Of a DNA stretch of 64,000 nt, positions 43,733 through 50,923 are shown in pieces; position 1 is the first letter of the stretch; each line of letters opens with the position of its first letter. The notes beneath the pieces are model-generated. The model was not told the origin of the DNA and did no database searches. It worked only from the letters and a program-made list of their open reading frames with translations. This DNA is from Sneathiella sp. P13V-1 (GTDB lineage Bacteria > Pseudomonadota > Alphaproteobacteria > Sneathiellales > Sneathiellaceae), in assembly GCF_015143595.1 (NCBI RefSeq), contig NZ_WYEU01000001.1, forward strand, positions 744,001 to 808,000, given 5' to 3'. A program made the translations under genes and the position numbers.

Positions 43733-45820
43733 ATGGATGAATTAGATAAGAAGGTTACGGGTGTATTTGATGGCAAGGTCGTGAGAAAAGACCTGCTCCA
43801 TCGGATTAAAAAAGGCACCAACGTGCCCACCTTCGTGCTGGAGTTTTTGTTGGCGCGGTACTGTGCCAGCGACGACGAAGCTGAGATCCAGGGCGGATTG
43901 GAGGCAGTACTTGAAACCCTGAACGATAACTATGTGCGCCCCAACGAGGCCAACAAAGCACAGTCCAAAGTTGCGACCAAGGGTAAGTACAAATTCATCG
44001 ATAAAGTACACGTCAACTACGTGGAGAAAGACCGCCGCCATTGGGCGGCCCTGGAAAACTTTGATTCCAGGCGTGTCGCGATCTCTGAAAAATTCTACCG
44101 TGACAACGATCGACTGCTACAGGGTGGGTTGTGGTGCGAGGTCTCCATCGCCTACAACGAGATTGAGGACGACGATTACGCGTTCTACATCGAAGACCTG
44201 CGCCCGATTCAGCTTAGCCGGTTTAACTTCGAGCAATACTGCGAAGGCAGGGAACAATGCTCACGTGATGAATGGTTCGATATCGTACTGCGATCGGTTG
44301 GCTTGGAGCCCAGTAAGTTAACGCACCGGGTCAAAATGCACTTCGTTGCCCGGTTACTCCCACTGGTTGAGCCGAATTTTAACTTCATCGAGCTTGGTCC
44401 TCGCGGTACCGGCAAATCTTATTTCTTCAGCGAGTTTTCACCGTACTCCACGCTGATTAGTGGAGGCCAGGCTACGAAAGCTACCCTGTTTTATAACAAT
44501 CAACGCAAGAAAATTGGCCTTGTGGGATTTTGGGATACCGTCGCATTTGATGAAGTAGGCGGCATTAAAGTCAAAGACCCCGACACCATTCAGATCATGA
44601 AGGACTTTATGGCCAATGGCCGGTTCTCGCGTGGGGTGGAGGTGATCGCCGACGCCTCTATGGCCTTTGTCGGGAACCTCGATCTTTCCGTCTCACAGAT
44701 TGTGAATTCCGAGGTCTACGATCTGTTCCAGCCGCTACCCAAGGAATTTGATCTTGCAGTAATGGATCGGTTCGCCTGCTATCTGCCCGGTTGGGAGATG
44801 CCGAAAAACAGCAGTGAGTTCTTGACCAGTAACTATGGCTTCATCACTGATTACCTGGCCGAAGCTTTCCATCACCAGCTCAAGCAGACCAACCGTTTTG
44901 AAGAGGTCAACAAACGCATTCGTCTCGGTGCATCAGTCGAAGGCCGTGACGAGAAGGGTATCAAGAAAACCGTTGCGGCTTTTCTGAAGATTCTACATCC
45001 CGCTGGCGCGCCTTCCGATGAGGAGTTCCAGGAGTATGTGGAATATGCGGTCGAATGCCGACGCCGCGTGAAGGAGCAGATGAACAAGCGCAAGTCAGAT
45101 GATGAGTTTGCCAAGATCAATCTGTCCTATATCAGTGCGGATGGCAAAGAGGTGGTCGTTTACTGCCCCGAATCGAAGTCGGCTCCAGCTACACAAGAAC
45201 CTATTCGACGTGATATCCATTCCGACGAGGCGCCAGACCAGGCATCTAAAGAACCACCAAAATCCGAGGCAGTGGCAACACCACCCCAGGTCGCCGCGGA
45301 CGTCGCTGAGATTCCTGAACCGCCACCGGTAGATGAACCCGTCATTGAGGAATTGAAAGAACAGCACTACACCATTCATTACGGTGCCACGGGATACAAC
45401 TATGAATCGATTGTCGGGCCCTATTTGGAAGGTGCCAAGTCGATTGAAATAGAAGACCCCTATATTCGAGTGACGCATCAAATCCACAATTTTGTTCGTT
45501 TCTGCGAAGCGGTGATCAAGACCCCAACGGTTCGCAAGATTCGCTTGGTTACCAGCTATGACGACGATACGGACGTTAAAAAAATGTCGGAGAACCTGAG
45601 CGAGCTGAAACAAAGCCTACTTGAACTCGATATCGAGTTGGAGCTCAAGGTCAACGAGCACATGCACGACCGGGAAATTCGTATCGATAACGGTTGGACA
45701 GTGAAGATCGGGCGCGGTTTAGATTTTTTCCAGAAGCCGGATAGCTGGTTTGGGGTCGGTGCCAATGACTTGAATCTTAGGAAGTGCCTGGAAACAAAGG
45801 TAGATATCTTTAAACGTTAG
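43733..45820 (+). CDS. brxL: BrxL AAA+ protein with MIT_C-like C-terminal domain
   Basis: A 695-residue BrxL. Walker A is GPRGTGKS at residues 222-229; a Walker-B-like TVAFDEVGG is near 265. A Pro/Ala/Glu-rich linker (about 480-540) leads to a C-terminal domain (about 545-690) with YLEGAKSIEIEDPYIR, HQIHNFVRFCE, HDREIRIDNGW and IGRGLDFFQ, which closely match the phospholipase-D-like domain at the end of eukaryotic MIT-domain (MITD1) proteins. Family knowledge: BrxL is a DNA-binding AAA+ ring that is needed for phage restriction in type 1 BREX. It ends the operon; about 290 bp of non-coding DNA then leads to the tRNA. Confidence 0.9.
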   Translation: MDELDKKVTGVFDGKVVRKDLLHRIKKGTNVPTFVLEFLLARYCASDDEAEIQGGLEAVLETLNDNYVRPNEANKAQSKVATKGKYKFIDKVHVNYVEKDRRHWAALENFDSRRVAISEKFYRDNDRLLQGGLWCEVSIAYNEIEDDDYAFYIEDLRPIQLSRFNFEQYCEGREQCSRDEWFDIVLRSVGLEPSKLTHRVKMHFVARLLPLVEPNFNFIELGPRGTGKSYFFSEFSPYSTLISGGQATKATLFYNNQRKKIGLVGFWDTVAFDEVGGIKVKDPDTIQIMKDFMANGRFSRGVEVIADASMAFVGNLDLSVSQIVNSEVYDLFQPLPKEFDLAVMDRFACYLPGWEMPKNSSEFLTSNYGFITDYLAEAFHHQLKQTNRFEEVNKRIRLGASVEGRDEKGIKKTVAAFLKILHPAGAPSDEEFQEYVEYAVECRRRVKEQMNKRKSDDEFAKINLSYISADGKEVVVYCPESKSAPATQEPIRRDIHSDEAPDQASKEPPKSEAVATPPQVAADVAEIPEPPPVDEPVIEELKEQHYTIHYGATGYNYESIVGPYLEGAKSIEIEDPYIRVTHQIHNFVRFCEAVIKTPTVRKIRLVTSYDDDTDVKKMSENLSELKQSLLELDIELELKVNEHMHDREIRIDNGWTVKIGRGLDFFQKPDSWFGVGANDLNLRKCLETKVDIFKR

Positions 45821-46107
45821 CAATATTTGAACTGTGATGACTGTCTTACCACTTGCTTCTTAATCTGGATAATTCAGAGGAAATATTTCTAATCAATCTG
45901 AGGATGAAAAATTTATTTAGTAGTTTAATTTAATTTCCATGGGGTTTGACCTGAGACACTTGATGATAATGGTAACTTCTGAATCTCAATTTCTATTATT
46001 GTTAATGATGAGATTTCTATCCTGGTCACGTTTTGGTCACAAAATGGTCACCGCGAAAATTGACAACTTTTCGCAACTGCGTAAGTGATTGATATTATTA
46101 AGGAAAA
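45821..46107. other. Non-coding right end of the island
   Basis: An AT-rich 287-bp stretch between brxL and the tRNA-Arg 3' end. No gene is seen. Its main content is the cluster of GGTCAC repeats described separately. Confidence 0.5.
46023..46051. repeat. Three helically phased TGGTCAC repeats near attR
   Basis: TGGTCAC occurs at 46023, 46034 and 46045, exactly 11 bp apart, about 80 bp inside the attR core. A copy in TTTGGTCACAAAA sits at about 7683 near attL. Short direct repeats at one helical turn are typical of integrase arm-type binding sites. Confidence 0.6.
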
Positions 46108-46184
<77 letters not shown>

Positions 46185-46260
46185 TGAAGAGCGGTCAGCT
46201 ATACCGGAATGCCGGGAAAAGTGCAACGTGAAATCGAGGCCCCATAACCACCGAAAAACC

Positions 46261-46280
46261 TATTAGACGTATATCTAATA
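46261..46280. promoter_or_regulatory. Palindrome upstream of the ubiquitin-autotransporter gene
   Basis: TATTAGA at 46261-46267 and TCTAATA at 46274-46280 are exact reverse complements with a 6-base spacer, about 99 bp before the gene start. The spacing of one to two helical turns suits a dimeric repressor or activator. It is the only clear dyad in the gap between the tRNA and the gene. Confidence 0.4.
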
Positions 46281-46378
46281 TACAATTGCATCTTAAAATG
46301 GCAAAAACGCTTCCTAAGGACACCGCATTAGTGCTAAACCCATAAAAAAGAAACAAATTTGCTTAATCGTGGCTTCCT

Positions 46379-48001
46379 ATGCATCTCCTCCCTTCAAAGG
46401 TCTCTGGCCTTTTTACCCTCTTGTTTTGTGTTGTTTTCCTTAGTTTTGCTATGGCTGGCACCGCCCATGCCATGCAGATTTTTGTCAAAACACAGACAGG
46501 AAAAGTCATCTCACTTGATGTGGAAGCGGGTGACACCATAGAAAATGTGAAAGCAAAAATTCAAGATAAAGAAGGTGTTCCACCAGAACAGCAACGGCTG
46601 ATTTTTGCAGGAAAGGAACTCGAAGATGGGCGCACCCTTAGCGATTATAATATCCAGAAAGAAAGCACGCTTCATCTTGTCCTCAGATTGAGAGATGAGA
46701 CTGAAGATGTCAAAAAAGACAAGCAGGAACAAGCTGTTAATCAGGCCGCCTCTAATACGCAAATCGCCTTTAATGTAAAAACCGTTCGCTACCGGTTCCA
46801 AAAATTCAATTCCGGAGGTGGCTTTTCACGGCCCGCCGCCCCAAGCACCCCGACCCCCGGCGGACCAAATGCACCAACGACTTCTTCTGGGAATAACGGC
46901 ACGAGTTTCGCGTCTATTTCGGCCTCAAATGATGAGCCTTATGTAAATACAGATTTGACGAGCTTTGCCTCCCTCCTGTCGTTTGATACATCTGACACAA
47001 CTGTGGCGGAGGCTTCAACTTCTGGATCAAAATCCGCCCTCTCTTCACCGCTCACCATTTGGGGGCAAGGGGGATATCTTTCACTTGAAAATGATCGAAA
47101 TAACGCGAGCGAAGATAACCGCATGGATGGCCATGTGTGGGGATACAATTTGGGCGCAGACTATCGCATTACGGATCAATGGTTGCTGGGTCTCGCCCTT
47201 GGGTATACCACCACCGATGTGACAACCGATTTTAACGATGGCTCTTACGAGGAGGATACATTCTCAGTTCTCCCCTACATCATGTATAAACCAACCGAAA
47301 ATCTGTCTCTGTCTGTGGTGGCAGGATACAGCATCGGCCGGGTGGACCGGACGAAAGACACGACAGATACCGGCAAAACCGACAGTGACGGATGGTTCGC
47401 CAATCTGCGTGGCTCCTATGAACATAAATTTGCCAAAATCCCTTTATCCCTAAAGGGTAAGTTGGAGTTTGAAGCGGGTCGCAAAACCCTTGATGCCTTT
47501 ACCTACAGCGACGCAACAGTAGAAGAAAAATCCATCTCCGATACCCAACGCCTCTCCCCCGGTGTGGAGATGGCCTATAGCTTTGACTTGGAAGATTTGC
47601 AGATAGAGCCCTTTGGTGGTGTTGAGTATGTATATGATTTTGGCGATACCATTAACGGAGACGAAGATGCCTATAACCTGTCAGCGGGTTTGCGCCTTAA
47701 CTCCAAAGGGTATGGGCTTTCCGGCTCGCTGATTGCAGAGAGAACAGTTGGACGCGAAGACTATCAGGAATTTTCCATATCTGGCCTGATCTCTTATGGC
47801 TGGCAAATCGATGACCGCCGCGGCGAAACCCTCGGTATCGCCATGCCATTCATGAAATTCGATTTCGATGAAGAAGAAGGGGCTTACCTTAACACGGGCC
47901 TTAGTTTCAAAAATGCCATTGGAAACCTCTCCGCCGACTTGAACATCGGACAGTCAGAGATCAGCACCTTTGGCGGCGCAAGGCTCACCCTCGCTTTTTG
48001 A
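46379..48001 (+). CDS. Surface ubiquitin: signal peptide, ubiquitin domain, autotransporter barrel
   Basis: A 540-residue protein. Residues 1-31 are a signal peptide with an AHA cleavage site. Residues 32-107 align without gaps to human ubiquitin with 65 of 76 identities by hand count, starting MQIFVKT and including [18 protein letters not shown] and [20 protein letters not shown]. All seven lysines (K6, 11, 27, 29, 33, 48, 63) and Ile44, His68 and Val70 are kept; Leu8 is Gln and Gly75-Gly76 are Asp-Glu. Residues about 110-220 are a Ser/Thr/Pro/Asn-rich linker, and about 220-540 an autotransporter-type beta-barrel with amphipathic strands ending in Phe. This predicts an outer-membrane protein displaying ubiquitin. 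The ribosome-binding site is weak. The origin must be eukaryotic transfer. Confidence 0.93.
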   Translation: MHLLPSKVSGLFTLLFCVVFLSFAMAGTAHAMQIFVKTQTGKVISLDVEAGDTIENVKAKIQDKEGVPPEQQRLIFAGKELEDGRTLSDYNIQKESTLHLVLRLRDETEDVKKDKQEQAVNQAASNTQIAFNVKTVRYRFQKFNSGGGFSRPAAPSTPTPGGPNAPTTSSGNNGTSFASISASNDEPYVNTDLTSFASLLSFDTSDTTVAEASTSGSKSALSSPLTIWGQGGYLSLENDRNNASEDNRMDGHVWGYNLGADYRITDQWLLGLALGYTTTDVTTDFNDGSYEEDTFSVLPYIMYKPTENLSLSVVAGYSIGRVDRTKDTTDTGKTDSDGWFANLRGSYEHKFAKIPLSLKGKLEFEAGRKTLDAFTYSDATVEEKSISDTQRLSPGVEMAYSFDLEDLQIEPFGGVEYVYDFGDTINGDEDAYNLSAGLRLNSKGYGLSGSLIAERTVGREDYQEFSISGLISYGWQIDDRRGETLGIAMPFMKFDFDEEEGAYLNTGLSFKNAIGNLSADLNIGQSEISTFGGARLTLAF

Positions 48002-48003
48002 GG

Positions 48004-48195
48004 TTACGAGCTGCGCGCTGACATTACTCGGATCTTTTCCCGATTTTGACTGCTGTAGGTGGCTTCCTCTACCCTGTGAGCCAGTTGGCGGCCATGATGC
48101 GTGAAATTGCTGCGCTGCATGGCTTTTTCGCGCTGCATCCGTTGCCAGAAACGCTGTTTTTCGGACATTCTGCGGCTGAGATCGTGACTTAACAT
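48004..48195 (-). CDS. Small basic protein of unknown function
   Basis: A 63-residue, highly basic, Gln/Arg-rich helical protein with an AGGAGAG ribosome-binding site at ideal spacing. It converges with the autotransporter gene, ending 2 bp from its stop. No motif is recognised; DNA or RNA binding is possible from charge only. Confidence 0.55.
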   Translation of the reverse strand: MLSHDLSRRMSEKQRFWQRMQREKAMQRSNFTHHGRQLAHRVEEATYSSQNREKIRVMSARSS

Positions 48196-48254
48196 CTGCT
48201 CTCTCCTGCTACTAATCAGATGTCCTATTATATCACATTTTCAGCATAAAAACA

Positions 48255-48290
48255 AAAACCGGCCCCAATTTAAATTTTGGGGCCGGTTTT
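48255..48290. terminator. Intrinsic terminator
   Basis: A perfect 14-bp stem (AAAACCGGCCCCAA with TTGGGGCCGGTTTT) around an 8-base loop, flanked by A/T runs on both sides. It lies 25 bp after the amidohydrolase stop on the minus strand. Confidence 0.9.
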
Positions 48291-48314
48291 CTTGTTTTGG
48301 GTTGGGAGTGCTTT

Positions 48315-49505
48315 TTAAGCGAACATCACTTCCTTGCCGTTTTTATAAACGGTGCGGAGGTTCTCATGGTCCGCCGCCTGCATGATGTCTTCGGCGGGGT
48401 TGCCCTCCACGATCAGCATGTCAGCCTTGAAGCCTTCCTTGATCTGACCACGATCTTCGAACTGCATCAATGAGTGACCCACAGATGTGGCAGCGCGCAG
48501 GCTGTCCATATTGCTCATGCCGCATTCCACCATAAAGGCCAGCTCCATGGCATTTTTGCCGTGCAGGTTAAAAGGGGTGCCCGCATCGGTGCCCATGGCG
48601 ATCTTACCGCCCGCCTTGTAGAACATTTCAAAGCTTTCGATATGGCGGTCATAAACACGCAAGGATTTATCCACGGCGCTTTGCGGGATGCCTTTATCCT
48701 TGTTGTTGATGATGTTTTTCACTGCTGCGAGAGTTGGTACCAGATAAGTGCCCCGCTCCAACATAGCATCCAGGCATTCCTGATCCATGAAGATGCCATG
48801 CTCGATAGACGTGATGCCCGCATTAACCGCGTTCATGATGCCTTCGGCGCCTTGTGCGTGGGAGGCAGAGGTTTTATGGAAACGGGCCGCTTCGTGAACG
48901 CCAGCTTTCATTTCTTCGGCGCTGTAATGAGCGTCTTCGGGGTTCACACCCGGGGTCATCACGCCGCCCGTCGCCATGATCTTGATAAGGTCGCTGCCTG
49001 CGTGAATCTGTTCCCGCACGGCTTTCACCACTTCATCGCAGCCATCGGCCACACGGCCATAGCGGTTACCATGACCGCCTGTCATACAGATCATGCGGCC
49101 AGACGCCATGATGTTCGGCCCTAAAAAACGGCCTGAGTTACAGGCATCACGCACCGGAAATTCAATATATTCCTTACCACCGCAATCGCGAACGGCAGTG
49201 ATGCCGTTTTTAAGGGAGGTCTGCGCATTTTCCAGAACACGCAAAGAAAGCTCAGACGCGCTGGCGTCAGAAACGCTGGCATGTGGGTTGGCTTCCCCGT
49301 GGTAAATCAGGTGCACGTGGCAATCGGCGATGCCCGGCATCAAGGTGCCGCCAGAGGTATCCACGCGGTCGCCGTCATAATCAGCAAAATCACCCACTGG
49401 CGCAATTGTTTTGACATTTGCGTCTTCTACGAGGACGGCCATGCCTTCCTGCATTTCGCCGACGCCATCAAAAAGAAGTCCGCCGCTAAAAAGTGTTGTT
49501 GTCAT
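48315..49505 (-). CDS. Amidohydrolase-superfamily metal-dependent hydrolase
   Basis: A 396-residue protein of the imidazolonepropionase/prolidase-like amidohydrolase group. The metal site is shown by HVH in GIADCHVHLIYHG (about residues 58-70), the lysine in IKIMATGG, SHAQG, SIEHG and the final Asp in MGTDAGTP. The family hydrolyses cyclic amides or Xaa-Pro/Arg dipeptides; the substrate cannot be told here. It is a single gene with its own terminator, with an 85-bp gap to the ABC ATPase gene upstream on the same strand. Confidence 0.85.
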   Translation of the reverse strand: MTTTLFSGGLLFDGVGEMQEGMAVLVEDANVKTIAPVGDFADYDGDRVDTSGGTLMPGIADCHVHLIYHGEANPHASVSDASASELSLRVLENAQTSLKNGITAVRDCGGKEYIEFPVRDACNSGRFLGPNIMASGRMICMTGGHGNRYGRVADGCDEVVKAVREQIHAGSDLIKIMATGGVMTPGVNPEDAHYSAEEMKAGVHEAARFHKTSASHAQGAEGIMNAVNAGITSIEHGIFMDQECLDAMLERGTYLVPTLAAVKNIINNKDKGIPQSAVDKSLRVYDRHIESFEMFYKAGGKIAMGTDAGTPFNLHGKNAMELAFMVECGMSNMDSLRAATSVGHSLMQFEDRGQIKEGFKADMLIVEGNPAEDIMQAADHENLRTVYKNGKEVMFA

Positions 49506-49590
49506 TTTTATTCCCGTACAAAAAAACTAAAAATCTGCGCCCATTGTTTTACGTCCACCAATTATGCACAGATCATGGGGATAAATCCAG

Positions 49591-50541
49591 TTAGCCTTGC
49601 GATGACGTCATCTGAAGGAAAGCATCTTCCAGATCCGGCTCCTCGGTTGAAAGATCCGTAATCGTAAGACCGGCGGCGCTCACCTCGCTTAAAATATCGG
49701 TAATGGCAATTTCACTTGGGGCATAATTCACACTAAGGCGACGACCGTGAGACAGGCTGGCGTTAAAGCGGGCGAGGCTGTCCGGTACCTCCCCAATTTC
49801 TTCCGCCAAGGTGAGGTTCACGGTTTTCGCATCCAGACGAGAGAGCAGATTTTCCGTTTTCTCGCACGCCACCACTTCGCCGTGGTTAATGATGGCGATC
49901 TCATCACACAACTCTTCGGCTTCTTCCAGATAGTGGGTGGTCAGAATAATCGTGGTGCCCGCTTCGTTCAGCGCGCGGATATACTGCCAAAGCTGCTGCC
50001 TGAGGCCGATATCCACACCGGCAGTTGGCTCGTCCAGGATCAAAACCTCTGGTTGGTGCACCATGGCTTTGGCCACCAGAAGACGGCGGCGCATCCCGCC
50101 TGACAAGGTGCGGGCATAGGAATCGGCCTTATCGGCAAGACCCATGGCCTCCAGAATTTCATTGGTGCGGCGAGCGGATTTTGGAACGCCGTAAAGCCCT
50201 GCCTGAAATTCCATCACCTCATATGGGGTGAAGAACGCGTCCAAGTTCAGCTCCTGTGGGACCACCCCCAATGCCCTGCGCGCGGCGCGCATATCTTTTT
50301 CAATGTCATGCCCACAAACGCGGGCGGTGCCGCTTGTGCGGTTTACAAGACCTGCCAGAATGTTGATCAAAGTGGATTTACCCGCACCATTTGGCCCAAG
50401 CAAACCAAAGAAGGATCCGCGCTTTACCTGTAAGGAAACACCTTTCAAAGCCTCTTTATCGGGGGCTTTACCTTTGCCTTTATAGATTTTGCGAAGGTTC
50501 TCTACTTCAAGCGCATATGGGGAGTTAGACGCGGCGGTCAT
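49591..50541 (-). CDS. ABC-2-type exporter ATPase subunit
   Basis: A 316-residue ABC ATPase: Walker A GPNGAGKST near residue 53, Q-loop VPQE, signature LSGGMRRRL, Walker B VLILDEPTAG, switch His in TTHYLEEAEEL. The C-terminal about 80 residues resemble the regulatory extension of DrrA/NodI-type exporters. No permease gene is adjacent in view, so the partner is unknown. It faces away from the small zinc-finger gene. Confidence 0.85.
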   Translation of the reverse strand: MTAASNSPYALEVENLRKIYKGKGKAPDKEALKGVSLQVKRGSFFGLLGPNGAGKSTLINILAGLVNRTSGTARVCGHDIEKDMRAARRALGVVPQELNLDAFFTPYEVMEFQAGLYGVPKSARRTNEILEAMGLADKADSYARTLSGGMRRRLLVAKAMVHQPEVLILDEPTAGVDIGLRQQLWQYIRALNEAGTTIILTTHYLEEAEELCDEIAIINHGEVVACEKTENLLSRLDAKTVNLTLAEEIGEVPDSLARFNASLSHGRRLSVNYAPSEIAITDILSEVSAAGLTITDLSTEEPDLEDAFLQMTSSQG

Positions 50542-50706
50542 GGGTCACCTTTGAATAGTGCAAGCAATCAACTACATTTCAAACTTGCGAAAGCACGGGC
50601 TTTCGATATCATCCGGGCAGATGTACCGAATTGTTAGATCAAACACTTAAGGTGTTGGTCGATCGGATGCAAGTTTTGTCGATAGAAACAGGAACGGAAA
50701 CGGGTC

Positions 50707-50886
50707 ATGAGCGCACCTGAAACAACCGAAGTCACCACATTAAAAGTTCATTGCGATGGTGGAAAAGGGCCATTGGGTCACCCACGGGTTTATCTGAACC
50801 TTGGCAATGACAATCAAGTGGAATGCCCTTATTGCGGCCATCTGTTTAAGCTGAAAGAAGGCGCGAAGGTCAGCGACGCCCACTAA
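50707..50886 (+). CDS. zf-CHCC (NDUFS6-like) zinc-finger protein
   Basis: A 59-residue protein too short for usual gene finders. It has Cys16, His25, Cys40 and Cys43 with ECPYCGHLFKL, the CHCC zinc site found in mitochondrial complex I subunit NDUFS6 and in alphaproteobacterial homologues. In that group it is linked with complex I assembly. It lies 37 bp before polA and reads the same way. Confidence 0.85.
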   Translation: MSAPETTEVTTLKVHCDGGKGPLGHPRVYLNLGNDNQVECPYCGHLFKLKEGAKVSDAH

Positions 50887-50923
50887 TCCCACCTTTCGGG
50901 CGCCTCAAACAGAAGGAAACACC

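Noticed and set aside
46359-46541. A 60-residue frame overlapping the start of the ubiquitin gene
   Set aside because: It runs in another frame of the signal-peptide region and has no domain; the in-frame signal peptide plus ubiquitin explains the DNA.
46379-46699. The ubiquitin sequence as eukaryotic contamination or misassembly
   Set aside because: It is fused in frame to a bacterial signal peptide and an outer-membrane barrel, has several substitutions including a replaced Gly-Gly, and is surrounded by bacterial genes. Reads were not available to confirm.
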